Of a DNA stretch of 64,000 nucleotides, positions 34,801 to 45,244 are shown in pieces (the stretch's first letter is position 1; each line of letters begins with the position of its first letter). A program made the translations under genes and the position numbers. This DNA comes from Euclidia mi (lineage: Eukaryota; Arthropoda; Insecta; Lepidoptera; Erebidae). Where the stretch lies: contig OX123182.2 in NCBI GenBank assembly GCA_944739405.2, positions 92,000,051-92,064,050 on the forward strand, written 5' to 3'. Under the pieces are notes generated by a model. It had not been told where the DNA came from, did no database searches, and saw nothing but the letters and a program-made list of their open reading frames with translations.

Positions 34801-37800
34801 TGTAATACACCTCTGCCTACCCCTTCGGGGATAAAAGGCGTGAAGTTATGTTTGTATGTATTTTCAAACTCGCAACTACTCGCAAGGGAATCTAGAAAGA
34901 TCGTAAAAACGTTCGCAGCAAAGTTCGGCTCTGTTCGTTGTTCAGTTCGACAAAACAAAAACTCGCTTTTCTGTTACAATTGAATGCTCAGTTGTATCAG
35001 GCCATTAGAGCCTTAACTTTTATTGCATTTAGTTGAATAACGTTTAAACATCTGTACAAAAGCGACACGCTTGTTTGCTTTCTATGTAGGCGAGAACGAA
35101 TAAGATAAACACACCTATTCAACACTCGCTCAGCTATGCTAAAAAGTTTTACAGCAGTGCTTGTTTGTTTGACCGCGCTTATCTCAACATGTAGCCAGTT
35201 CTATTTGATGTTTTTTTTTCGTTTTTGCCATATTTGCCTAATTAACAAGGTCATGGATTATATACACAGATTATATGACATACGAGTAATACGAGTATAT
35301 AAAATGATGAGTAAAAACTGTATCCAATAACCTAATATAGTAACCATTATCCCACACATCGCGGCCTTCCCCTTGGAGATCAGTCAGCCAGGATTCCTCC
35401 CTCTCAAAAAGATAAATTAAATTTAATAACTAAATCAAGTGGCAGTCCGACTTGCTCATGTAGGATTCCGTAGTATCTAGAGGTATTTTATTTGGCTACG
35501 GAACCCGTAAAGGGGTATTAAAATATTACTAATTAAACAAAAATACGCGTGAGGTTTGTAAGGATAGGAGTAAGTGGTGTTCTGTTGTCTCTGCCTACCC
35601 CGACGCGAAAAAGGCGTGAGTACATGTATGTGTGTACAAAAATACCTATGTTCTACGATGTGAACAATCTTATTGCAATCTATATAGCTATGCAACACAA
35701 TATTCTTTTTTCACATCGTTTGTATGACTAGTCAGCAAAATGCTAAAATTAAAGTGATTAAAAAAATCCGATTTAATTCCAGTCGAAATATGGTTGATAT
35801 TCATGTCATGTTCATATCGTCTTCCGACGCTCGGGGAATACGACCGTTGCCGAACAGTGACGAAGATTTCTATGCGCATTATCACTTTGGGAGGCCTGTA
35901 CCTAATATTTTAAATAATTATGTATGTACAGTCAACAGCAAAAGTAGATGATCAAGATCAGAAATTCAATACTAATGAACGCAGTTCGCGTCAGAACTAT
36001 GTGGCGTCGAAGTGATTCAAAAGTATGTGATTGTAAGTTATACCAATAATTTACTACTAGTACAGCTGCCATATATTCGTGATCAGTAAAATTCATCAAT
36101 ATTGTACTCTAAATTCCAATTGATATATTGCACGTGACAGCCGAATCACAGATTGACATTAAAGAGTTTCGATACTTGGATTTTTGCACTATTCCAACAG
36201 AACTCTTGCTAACATTGTGACAAAAGCGCGAAGTCAATATAAATAATGCCCTAAAGATAAAATTATGAATGTACCTTCCGGTTTTTATACATAATATAGA
36301 AAAACTATTTATTTGTCACGGACACTGAAAAAGTACAACATAAAAAAAATAAACAAAACGCAAGGCATAGCATTAGTCTGTGACAGATAGGTACACTGTG
36401 TACTGTGACAGATATATTGTAGCCGACTAGGCAAAAGCAATCATTGAGTTATAATTTTGTATCACATCAGCTACTTTTGAACATTAACATAAATGCACAA
36501 ACATGCAAAGATAATAATATTTATTGAATTATGGTTTTGTATCACATCAGTTACTTTTAAACATTTGACAGAAGTTACAAAAAACAAAATACATGAGAGA
36601 TGAAATTTGGCATAATTATATTAAATATACAAAGACTGCCTCAGTGGTCCAGTGACTGCCTCCGTGGTCCAGTGGATAGCGTATGCGTCTGCGGATCGGA
36701 GGTCTCGGGTTCGATTCCCGGGTCGGGCAAAAGTGTTACTGGGTTTTTCCAAATTCTCAGTAGCAGCACGGAGTCTGGTGATGTGCCCGGTAGCGGTAAT
36801 AGGCTCGCCCCCTATTACGTGGGATCTAAAAATTAATGTAGAAATGTGAGTGTAATATTACACCTCTGCCTACCCCTTCGGGGATAAAGGTGTGAGTCTA
36901 TAAAAAAAATATATTAAATGTGCAATTTTTTATCTAATTCAGCTCTTTTTCCGTAAAACTTAACAAATTAAATTACTGGGTTAATTAAAAAATAAGTATG
37001 GATAAATTATTTGCCTCATGATTACGTGGCCTCAGTTTCATCATTTATATTTGGTTAGTTTTGAACATTTTTTTCACTTCTTAGTTTTGATGTGAATTGA
37101 GTTTATAACTTTTGGAGTCAAAACTGATCACGAATATATGGCAGCTGTACTAGTAGTAAATTATTGGTATAATATACAATCACATACTTTTGAATCACTT
37201 CGATGCCACACAGTTCTGACGCGAACTCCGTTCATTAGTATTGAATTTCTGATTTTGATCATCTACTTTTGCTGTTGACTGTACCTATCTCGCTGGTATG
37301 TTTCGAATATACACAAAATACGAATGTTAAATCAGAATATTATTGTTTCCAGGTAATTTTGGTGTTTGCCAAGAAAGGATGGCTCTTATTTATAACAGCG
37401 TTCACGTGGCAATTCGGCACTGGAATGATGAGTACTGTAAGTATATACAATTATACATATAACACGTTTAAACATACGGCGTAATATTAATGGTATCGTC
37501 AAAGAAAGTAGGTTTTGATTTGCCTGAGTCGCTATACGATCAGAAATCAGGCTATTCATTAATTTCTGTGGGTTATTCTGTTTTTTAATCAGACCGTAAC
37601 TCAATCCTGCAAAATTTTATCGAGCATCATGTTTATTCCGGTCTATTGCTGAAAGCGTGTCGTGCTGGCTAATGACGTTTGTATGTGAAATACATATCAC
37701 CATTAAACGTGTTCGGTGATAAGATAGTTGAAGGGTGACGATGGTACTACCTATCTAAATATTATTACAGCTTTTTGCGCACTTTGCGTGAAAGAGATGG

Positions 37801-40703
37801 AAGTCCCTGTGTTCCTTTAATGGTGTGTTTGATAAAAGATAGGACGTGATACTTGGTTAGATCTTCTCTATAGGGAATTTAATTGTCTTCTTGCAAGATA
37901 CGAAAAGTATTCCACGTTACATTATATAGCAGAAGTTACTGTTATTAGATAATAGTTAGTTATATTTTTTATGTGGTGTACATTACTGCACTTCGTTTAA
38001 AATGGTCCACCTTTTGGACCTTGATGTCTCTTAAAACTTTTAAATACTTTCGATTGGTTAAACATTGTGTCATCAACGAACTACTTTCTAGTTGGTAAAC
38101 ATTTGCTTAAGTCTAGAAATAATTATTAGACTGTAATGCAAACTACGGCTAGAAAATGATTATGAAACGATAAAACTATGGAGATATTATAGCTAGAAAA
38201 TTAAATATTTTGTATGGCATTAAAAGCTGAGTAGTATAGTAAGTAGTGCGGAACTATTCAATGACAATGGATTCATAGGGGAATAAAACTATATATTTAT
38301 TTTTCCAGGTCAATGGGTATTATTTATCAGAAATCGCTGACAAGGACGTGAGAGCCACACTGCAAGTGATCACTGGGTTCGCGTTTAAGTTCGGCCACCT
38401 TATGACAATGATCACAGGCCCTTTCATTCCATACAATGTGCTGAGTTACATTTTGTTGGTGCTCCCGATCACGTATTTTGTCATATGCTTTTGGATACCA
38501 GAAACGCCGTCTTTCTGTCTGAAGAAGAATAACGTGGATGGTGCGAGGAAATCTTTAAGAATATTGCACAAGTATAGGGATGAGAAGGTAAGTTGTAAAA
38601 GTGACTTGACTGCATTTATGGCGTAGTGGTTTAAGAGGTCATTTCGCCGAGTGTCCTCACACGCGACAACACTCTGAGTGTTCCATAATTTGTTGTTCCG
38701 AGCCTGGGTGTACTTTTTGTCCATTGATTGAATGTTGTCATTATTAAAAATGTTTAAAATAATGAACAAATTCATAATAAGACATATCCCTCTATACCTA
38801 ATTTTAAATAAAAAGAAGTGATCCCGACTAATCTTAATTTTTCACCAAAACGTCGTGTAAATATGTTTAAAAGATCTTCTGTTCTATAGTTATAATGATG
38901 ATGTTTTCAACAGGTTCTTGAAGATGAACTGACGGCGCTTCAAGCGAGTGTCAGAGCTGAAATGAAACATTCCAGTTCTCCTATAGAACTTTTCACTGGG
39001 CCGCAGTATCGGAAAGCTCTTATTATTGGTGCAGGTAATTTATAAATGTTTCATACAATAGGGACCCAGCCAGTTTCGGAGTTTTAATTATACAATGTTA
39101 TTATAGGTATAGTGCGAACCTCTTAGAAGGCGTTATCTGATTGTTCTGTTTATTGAAATTATAAATTATATTAAATAGATATAATGTTCTCGTTATGACG
39201 ATGAAAAATTTGTGCTCTGGAATATTGCCATAATCGGCAGTTTCGTAGATTTTGATGAGTTTAAAGTTCAATTTTGTATTTTTCGCGAATTCGAAGTCGC
39301 AAAGAATCATATTTTCAGCAGAACACCAAATTCAATGAAAACCATGATGCCCTTGAGTCATTTCTAATGCAGAAATATATTTTTACAGTGCTAAAGATGA
39401 CGCAGATAATGACAGGCGGTGTATTAATAAAGCAATACTTGGGATGGATCATAAAGGACACCAACGTACAACTGAGTATCAACTTAGTCGTCATCATATA
39501 TGGCGCTGTGAGCTTTGTTGTTGGTAAGAGACACTTGAGATTTTGGTCAAAGTCCGTTAGCTGAAAGTTTTCTGGCAAGTTTGGTAGCTTGGCTGACATT
39601 TCTTGCCATTACTGGAACAATTTATAGTCTTTATAGCTAGAGATAGTAGAATGAGAAAGGACTATGACCATAGCTTAAACATGAATAAGTTTTTTACTCG
39701 AAAATCTTTGTGTCGTGGCCGTCAGAAAAGTATTTTCAATTCAAGGCATCCTAAGATGCTGTTGAATAGCTGGATCCGTTTTTGATATTGAACATTATCG
39801 TAAGGAATATCTACTACACACGTATTGGTGATACCGTCATAAATATGCCACCCACCATATCCTTTGTATCAATAGTTTATATATTTATATTTTCGAATCC
39901 AAATTACATAATCCAATTAAAAAATGTTTTATATACCTACTAGAAATTATGTGCTCTTAAGCTTCTATTTTTAATTAACTACAGTTTAATTTGTCAATTT
40001 AAGATGACATTTATGTAAGTAACATACTCTGCTGAAAGAAATATATCTTATAAACAAATGTACCTATGTTCGTGCTAATATATCCGTTTTGCTCTTTCCA
40101 GCTATGATGTCATCCATACTAGTTGACCACGTGGGTCGTCGGCCGTTGATGATCTACTCGTGCACCGGCACCGGACTGTCGCTAGGAGCCATCAGCGTTT
40201 ACTTCTTCCTCCAAGACGTCGTCAGCGTCAGCCCAGAAACCCTCGCTCCTTACAGCTTCATACCATTCTTCTGCATCAATCTCGCAAACGTCATCTCTAC
40301 TTTAGGTTACGGCTCCTTGATCTTCGTCATACCGGCTGAAATATTCCCCATGAATGTGAAAGCAGTTGCCATGCCTAGTTTGAACGTTTTCGGTTGTGTG
40401 CTAGCATTCGCCAGCGCGCAAGGATATCAACGAGTCAAAGATGCTGGCGGCCTAACTACTATTTTCGCCATTTTCTCTTTATTTGGCATCGCAGGCGGTC
40501 TGTTTTCGTACTACTTCGTAATAGAAACTAGGGGGAAGGACTTAGGGGACATACAGATGGAACTACAGGGTGCTGCGTATAATGCTGTTAGTACTGATGA
40601 GAAAGATTGTGCTACAAAATTGAAACAAATTAGTATCAGTGCTGATGAAAGAGAAGGTGATACGGAATTGAAAGAGCTTACTGGTGAAAGTGATAGAATA
40701 TAA
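22834..40703 (+). CDS. MFS sugar transporter A (facilitated trehalose/hexose transporter-like), 8 exons
   Basis: The predicted protein is 501 aa, a 12-TM MFS/SLC2 carrier of the plasma membrane. Coding exons: 22834-22885, 24863-24960, 34077-34211, 37353-37436, 38309-38587, 38914-39034, 39389-39523 and 40102-40703; every intron is GT..AG and phases agree. Signatures are ADTFGRRATIL (loop 2-3), WIPETPSFCLKKNN (after TM6), LVDHVGRRPLM (loop 8-9) and FVIETRGKDLGDIQMELQG (after TM12). A polyadenylation signal AATAAA is at 40738-40743. Two departures are notable. The TM7 pair that reads QQ in most sugar carriers is KQ (LIKQYLG). The Arg of the TM4 ARMLWG-type motif is absent (ITAFTWQFG). Intron 2 is 9.1 kb and repeat-filled. 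The substrate is inferred from the family only. Confidence 0.9.
23480..23535. repeat. 25-bp hairpin
   Basis: Bases 23480-23504 pair with 23511-23535 with one mismatch; the core is CTGATAGTACAATTTGTAG. The 6-bp loop is TTTTTA. It may be the end of a small foldback element. Confidence 0.85.
23690..24275 (+). repeat. Dispersed repeat, GGTTCCGTAG family, copy 2
   Basis: Starts TTTTAGGGTTCCGTAGCC and ends GCGAGTCCGATTCGCACTTG. Copy 3 at 33486-34033 ends with nearly the same words. Confidence 0.65.
25160..25275 (+). repeat. SINE family 3 tail fragment
   Basis: CCGGGACAGCGCTAGGATGATGATGATGA matches the GGATAACGCTAGGAGGATGA ending of 32866-33203. Only the 3' end is present. Confidence 0.55.
25276..25385. 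repeat. Small MITE, copy 1
   Basis: Shares CCAAGTCAAGCT, GTACGATTTT, GGTACAAAGGTCAAAGTGT and AGCCGYGTGTAC in order with 29813-29930. Its end abuts the TAA at which the Harbinger element inserted. Confidence 0.75.
25390..26038 (-). mobile_element. PIF/Harbinger element, 649 bp, TAA target duplication
   Basis: The ends are GTGCTAGTTCAGACA and, inverted, TGTCTGAACTAGCGC, flanked by TAA at 25387-25389 and 26039-26041. The similarity continues into the GCGGGAACCGCGC subterminal words. On the minus strand it encodes the N-terminus of a HARBI1-like transposase, so it is an internally deleted relative of an autonomous element. The left part is rich in CCGCGCGGT palindromes. Confidence 0.88.
25685..25909 (-). 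pseudogene. HARBI1-like Harbinger transposase, N-terminal fragment (74 aa)
   Basis: An ATG at 25909 opens a frame reading MEVDEEVSLLWLLLEKKKRK, then RRYWVHPILSDRLVHGQF and KKIFDYLRMSIKSFDELIEL, ending at TAA 25685-25687. The Lys/Arg-rich stretch followed by RRYWVHP-I and the FxxYLRMS-xxFDEL block is the standard start of insect Harbinger transposases. The DDE catalytic core (some 250 further residues) is missing. The frame is clean, so the deletion that made the element probably is not very old. Confidence 0.82.
26487..26732 (-). mobile_element. tRNA-derived SINE, family 1 (head type a)
   Basis: Minus-strand SINE with the tRNA-like head GCCTCGTTGGTCTCACGGCA and B box GGTTCGATTCCCGGGTCGG. The body includes CAGCACGGAGTCTGG and TTACGCGGGGCC, with a GGCGTGAG tail and an AATA-type 3' repeat. 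The direct repeat GTTTAACTTAA flanks it (26476-26486 and 26733-26743), showing LINE-mediated insertion. Confidence 0.88.
27092..27336 (-). mobile_element. tRNA-derived SINE, family 1 (head type b)
   Basis: The head reads GCCTCCGTGGTCCAGTGGAT (A box region). The body and GGCGTGAG-type tail are the same as in head type a. The B box is slightly mutated (GAGTTCAATTCCCGGG). Confidence 0.85.
27655..27865 (+). repeat. Dispersed repeat R, copy 3
   Basis: Closest match to 6290-6525, from GATCCCGTGGGAATTTCGGG through CAGTCAGTCAGTAACGCAAG. Confidence 0.75.
28876..29067. repeat. Hairpin MITE with a strong central stem
   Basis: Outer arms TTCACGAAAGATGACCAC (28876-28893) and GTGGTCAACTTTCGTGAA (29050-29067) are inverted with one mismatch. 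An inner stem, 28952-28980 against 28988-29016, is 29 bp with about two mismatches and a 7-bp loop. No coding. Confidence 0.82.
29414..29487. repeat. AT-rich foldback with inner duplication
   Basis: CAAACGAATATAAAAATATTA on the left is mirrored by TAATATTTTATATTCGTTTG on the right. The middle repeats ATTACATAGGTAATATTTTAT in tandem. Confidence 0.78.
29813..29930. repeat. Small MITE, copy 2
   Basis: Ends GTACACACGGC and, inverted, GTACACGCGGC; the inner words AAGTCAAGCT and AGCTTGAC also pair. Same family as 25276-25385. Confidence 0.75.
30478..30550 (+). repeat. SINE family 2, fragment
   Basis: GCTGAGTGTTGCGAGTTCGA and CTACAAATTGTTT match the B-box and body of 41095-41297. Confidence 0.55.
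32505..32800 (+). mobile_element. RTE-type LINE 3' tail
   Basis: Reads through the C-terminal coding end (TTGGGCACATGGAGAGGATG), then GGACAGGACGAAGGGGAAGA, AGAGCATGCATGAGGACTTT and CGTTCCGTAGTCTCTG, ending GGCGTGAGTGCATG and a TATG-type microsatellite. It is severely 5'-truncated. Its tail word GGCGTGAG is shared with SINE family 1, so this LINE may supply the SINE's machinery. Confidence 0.75.
32866..33203 (+). mobile_element. tRNA-derived SINE, family 3
   Basis: A box GATAGCCTAGTGG and B box GGGGTCGAATCC with correct spacing, followed by a body containing GAAGATCTCTGACAGTG, GCAGTCGCTCCGTGGAAAAG and the tail GGATAACGCTAGGAGGATGA. Diverged relative at 13858-14225. Confidence 0.78.
33445..33484 (+). 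repeat. Candidate Helitron-like 3' end
   Basis: AACGCGGGTGTAACCTCAGCTAGT ends in CTAGT after a decayed GCGG..CC hairpin; the parallel at 51901-51931 keeps the full hairpin. Confidence 0.5.
33486..34033 (+). repeat. Dispersed repeat, GGTTCCGTAC family, copy 3, with a GTCT microsatellite
   Basis: Begins TAGGGTTCCGTACC, holds GTCT/GTCC repeats at 33540-33590, and ends GCGCGAGTCCGACTCGCACT, 45 bp before exon 3 of transporter A. Confidence 0.7.
35929..37281. mobile_element. Mariner-type element, 1353 bp, with 159-bp inverted ends
   Basis: Left end 35929-36087 and right end 37123-37281 are inverted copies with about half a dozen mismatches. The outermost word is CAGTCAACAGCAAAAGTAG, and TA flanks both sides (35927-35928, 37282-37283). 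No transposase frame was found. Direct repeats of TTGTATCACATCAGYTACTT lie near 36458 and 36537. A SINE sits inside at 36632-36905. The right end is only about 70 bp from exon 4. Confidence 0.85.
36632..36909 (+). mobile_element. tRNA-derived SINE, family 1 (head type b), with duplicated head
   Basis: The first 20 bp of the head occur twice in tandem (36634-36653 and 36654-36673, GACTGCCTCMGTGGTCCAGT). The B box GGTTCGATTCCCGGGTCGGG is intact, the body standard and the tail GGTGTGAG plus A-run. TATATTAAAT flanks it (36617-36626, 36910-36919), though a few bases separate the left copy from the head. Confidence 0.85.
37437..38308. other. Intron 4 of transporter A
   Basis: No repeat or gene recognised. 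Confidence 0.45.
38614..38740 (+). repeat. SINE family 2, diverged copy
   Basis: ATGGCGTAGTGGTTTAAGAG is an A-box-bearing head. Parallel words to 41095-41297 are CGCCGAGTGT, ACAACACTCTGAGTGT, TTTGTTGTTCCGAG and CTGGGTGT. Confidence 0.65.
39524..40101. other. Intron 7 of transporter A
   Basis: No repeat or coding sequence recognised. The acceptor GCTCTTTCCAG precedes the last exon. Confidence 0.45.
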
Positions 40704-41094
40704 TAAGACTGTACTTAGAGATTTTCTTACTAAACCTAATAAAAGTGTACGTAAATATTGCATTTGAGGCAAACTTTTTATAGTAGTATGCTGCCATGTT
40801 ATTTTGACATCACCTTTATTTTTGAATAATATTGTATATAAACCAAGACTGGTTAGGTTAAGAGAATTTGTGAAGAACTAATAGTGTATTTCTGTGATCT
40901 ATTCACGAAGTGATCTATTACGCATGTGTTATCACTATACATGTACTGGCTCAGCAAGAAACAACTTGTCAAATATATTTGCTTAGTCACAAAAATGCTA
41001 CTGCAGTAATCTTAACAATATGCATGTTGACAGCAGTAGCATCTACCTGTACTTTTAAAGCATTTTGTGCCCAGCAGTCAGTTTTACGGCACTG

Positions 41095-41297
41095 TTGGCG
41101 TTGTGGTTTAAGCGGCCGCCTCGCCACTTGACACTACGCCGAGTGTTGTGGGTTCGATTCCCACACGAAACAACACTTTGTGTAATTCACAAATTGTTGT
41201 TTCGAGTCTGGGTGTTCATTGTGTCCGTTAGTTGTATGTTTGTAAAGTCTCCCGCGAGTGCGACACAGGATTAAGTACTAATGAGGGTGTTGTCTTA
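41095..41297 (+). mobile_element. tRNA-derived SINE, family 2
   Basis: Head TTGGCGTTGTGGTTTAAGCG (A-box region), B box GGTTCGATTCCCAC, then CACAAATTGTTGTTTCGAGT, CTGGGTGTTCATTGTGTCCG and the end GAGGGTGTTGTCTT with an A run. It lies about 390 bp past transporter A. Confidence 0.78.
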
Positions 41298-41753
41298 AAA
41301 AAAAACAAAAAATCAGTTTTGGTCTCCACAGTCTTTAGTCAAGAGCGACCTTTGATGGCGCCACAAAGAAAGTCACTTATTTTAATAATTTGATCCCTTT
41401 ATTGTGTTATTTCATTCTTTGAGCGCCACAGTAATTTTTCTGTGACAATTAGCACAAACCAAAATATGCTTAGCACGCAGCGTGCCGCAGTTTTGGTCCA
41501 TAGATTATACCGTTTGGTCTGCCACCTATATAATATGACTGTGGCGGTCAAGTAAATAGTTAAATTGCCAAACAACGAAAAATTGCTCTGGCTAGATATA
41601 TGTAGGGAACTACACATTGCTGTTATTGTAAAAATAAAATGAGAGGCAAAGGAAATAAAAGTTTAATTATGCTAGTCTCTGTAACGTTTTCTAATATAAC
41701 TGTTTTCATATTATAATTATGTTAGAGATTGTTGAAGTCGATTGCATACATAC
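41298..41753. other. Gene-free interval
   Basis: Nothing recognised between the SINE and the long inverted repeat. Confidence 0.4.
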
Positions 41754-44452
41754 CTTTGCAAAGAGTGTGCGTTCGCGCAGCGGAATGTTGTTGAATTTAA
41801 AGATTTTAATTATGCAGATATTTAGTGTATGACGTCGTATAATTGTGTATGGTAAAAAAAAATTTGTGCACGCAGCCATTGTGGAGAAATTCAGCAAAAA
41901 CTGATTCCGCTGGGCGAACGTTGTCCTGGCGGAACTTTTTTTAATCCATTGACTTTAGAAGAAAACAGATGTGTCCAAAAATTTGTGTGTATTTGTGTGT
42001 AATTGTGTATGTATGAATAAAATGAGTGCATGCATAAACTTCGGAGAAATTCAAGTTTCCGCTACGCGAACGTTTGGCCATTAGCTAGTTTTCATATAAA
42101 GCGCTTACATAGAGAGCTGTAGATTTTTACATACGTTGTTTTGAATTTGTTTATATTTGTTTAAAAAACAAATTTAGAAAAAATCGTAGGGCTTAAAAGA
42201 TAAAAATATAAACGTAAAATACGCTTATTAGGTCTTAGTTCTTAAAGTATATACTTTGGGGTCTAGATTTTCACGTTTATACAAACCTTGTAATTGTCTG
42301 CAACATGTTGCCAAGTATCAATGATGTTCCGTTAGTAATTAAAGAGTTATAGGACAATTTACCATGAATAGATCACTGTTTACAAAGCAGTCAAATATCA
42401 CGACGTTCTAAAGGAATTGCATGGTAAAATGTATGCCAATAATTAGTGTATTCATTCAACTATTCACATGCAAAATTTCATGTCATTAAATTCAGTAATT
42501 AAAGAAAAACAATTATAATACTGACGAAGCATCGAAAACCTACATAACCCGGCCAAGTTCGGATAGCTACAAAAAAGCGGCCGTGCAATATATTTAGGTA
42601 ACATCCCAAAACTTACAGTATAATACCGGTATTGAATTGGTATAGGTGATAACACAATTGTTGTTTCGATATAATTTATAGGTCATTTACTTTTGTACAC
42701 CTACTTTTTTAAATGTATTTGACTATGACAGAAAGTAGGTACTATTTACGTAGGTACTTTCTTTAAGTATGCGCTTGAGACTTGAGATATAATCTCGATG
42801 TATTATTAAAATTTAATACAAATAAAATTCATACAGCTAATTTCTATTGAAGAGTTCACGGATCAGAATTCTAACTATAGACCTCTTAGGGAAATTAAAT
42901 AATTACCACATGTAAATACTACTGTTTAGGTAAATATTTATCATATTGTAGCTTATTACACTATTTAACCAATGGACTAGGTATGCACGAGCTTTCCCCT
43001 TTGCAACTTTAGTGGATCAAACAATCTAATAACTTAAAAAAAACTACTTCTTGAATCGATTTTTTAATTTATGTATACCGTTGTACTGGTAGTGACTTAT
43101 GTATGTGAGCGTGTTCCCCCGCACCCCACCAAAATATGCAGAATTATTTTGTTCAAAGCGGTACGCTAGTCCTTTGGTTAAATAGTCTAAGTATTGTAGT
43201 TATGAATTGATCAAAAATATTCTAGTGTGAAAAAATAGACAACGCGCTGCGCGCAACGAGCGATAGGCGGCTTCCCGCTTGAAACGGTACTTCCATCCTT
43301 GAAGAAAAGAGAGGGCAATATGTTTATTAAACCTGTTTTAGTTAAAACACATTTAAGTCCATTGCTGTCGTTGCAAGCGTTTGTTAACGTTATTATAATT
43401 ACATAATTATGTAATATGTAATTAAAAATATTTTTGTACACGGATATTTAAATACTTGTTAATTGAAGATTTATTTTTATCGTAGATAGTGGCGTTATTA
43501 TTTGAAAATATTTTTAATTCAAGAAATGCAATTTTTTTATTTTTTCCTAACGCTTGTGTACGCAACTGTACCATATTAATAAATACTATATTGGAAGGTT
43601 AAGAACGTTTCTTAGATATATGGCACGGCCGCTTTTTTGTAGCCATCCGGACTTGGTCGGGTTATGTAGGTTTTCGATGCTTCGTCAGTATTATAATTGT
43701 TTTTCTTTAATTACTGAATTTAATGACATGAAATTTTGCATGTGAATAGTTGAATGAATACACTAATTATTGGCATACATTTTACCATGCAATTCCTTTA
43801 GAACGTCGTGATATTTGACTGCTTTGTAAACAGTGATCTATTCATGGTAAGTTGTCCTATAACTCTTTAATTACTAACGGAACATCATTGATACTTGGCA
43901 ACATGTTGCAGACACTTACAAGGTTTGTATAAACGTGAAAATCTAGACCCCAAAGTGTATACTTTAAGAACTAAGACCTAATAAGCGTATTTTACGTTTA
44001 TATTTTTATCTTTTAAGCCCTACGATTTTTTCTAAATTTGTTTTTTAAACAAATATAAACAAATTCAAAACAACGTATGTAAAAATCTACAGCTCTCTAT
44101 GTAAGCGCTTTATATGAAAACTAGCTAATGGCCAAACGTTCGCGTAGCGGAAACTTGAATTTCTCCGAAGTTTATGCATTCACTAATTTTATTCATACAT
44201 ACACAATTACACACAAATACACACTAATTTTTGGACACATCTCTTTTCTTCTAAAGTCAATGGATTAAAAAAAGTTCCGCCAGGACAACGTTCGCCCAGC
44301 GGAATCAGTTTTTGCTGAATTTCTCCACAATGGCTGCGTGCACAAATTTTTTTTTACCATACACAATTATACGACGTCATACACTAAATATCTGCATAAT
44401 TAAAATCTTTAAATTCAACAACATTCCGCTGCGCGAACGCACACTTGCAAAG
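41754..44452. repeat. Long inverted repeat: arms of about 840 bp, spacer of about 1.0 kb
   Basis: Arms 41754-42596 and 43613-44452 are reverse complements with few mismatches. Identical words occur throughout, for example GCAGCCATTGTGGAGAAATT and CGAAAACCTACATAACCCGG (the right arm has TCGGGTTATG at the latter). Outer ends stop sharply at CTTTGCAA. At the inner ends similarity fades over about 40 bp. Each arm has several TTCCGCTGSGCGAACG words. The spacer has only a short inverted pair (42961-42979 against 43167-43185) and no gene. Transcription across it would give a hairpin RNA long enough for Dicer-2. Confidence 0.9.
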
Positions 44453-45244
44453 ATAAGTTTTGAAATTTACGTCTACATTATAATTTTAGTTAAATAATTT
44501 ACGTTCAATTCTGTTTTTGTGTATTTTATTTTGTAATTGTAATTTTGTGATAAAATTGGTTGTACCTTGTACCTATGCGTTGATGTTTATAAAGTGCACC
44601 GCATTTATTCCTAAATAAAAAAATAATGACAATAAATAAAGTAACAATATTTCTTTAAATACTGGCTGCCTTTATGCACAATTGTCCTTCCTCCATGTAT
44701 TTCTTGTTGTCCATATGTTTTGTACATTTTAAATATTCGTGGTTACCTACTATTTTAAGTATACGATTTTAAGGGATGAGATGGACTCAATTCACTCAAA
44801 TCTATTATGAGTTGAGGGTATGTAATGGCTAAATCATGGCAAATGGTTTATTATGGCTTAGTCCTTGAGGTCATAAAAACTGTTAAGTTATAGTATTGTT
44901 AGAAAGCACTAAAACACTGTACTTTTCCATAAACAAATTACACAGAGTTTGTTTACCGTAGGTCAACATTCACAGACTGAATTGCTTTTAAATAACGATC
45001 TCTCAAGGATATAGCGACCAGTATAATTTTTTTATTTACTCGTAAATACTCCTTAGATTAGACTCCTTGCTTATTTTGCTATGTGGTAGGATTTATTTGG
45101 TAGGTTGGTTTTTTGTCACAAATATAAAAAAGAATTCAAAATAATGCGGATGGCGCAATAAATTACTACTATTAGTATATAGTTATTTTATATTCTTATA
45201 TAAAATTACTATAATATTTTCTTGGGTTTACGCGAATGTTACAC
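44453..45244. other. Gene-free interval
   Basis: No gene or element recognised; AT-rich. Confidence 0.4.

Larger units (their letters stand above)
34212..37352. other. Intron 3 of transporter A
   Basis: No exon besides the flanking ones. SINE-like tail fragments lie at 34795-34860 (TACCCCTTCGGGGAT) and 35575-35635. A GGATTCCGTAG / CTACGGAACC pair lies at about 35462-35510. The 1.35-kb mariner-type element fills 35929-37281. Confidence 0.5.

Noticed and set aside
41706..44497. Identical short frames in the two arms of the long inverted repeat (for example 42464-42655 and 43554-43745)
   Set aside because: They are the same DNA in two orientations, with no recognisable domain or coding bias.
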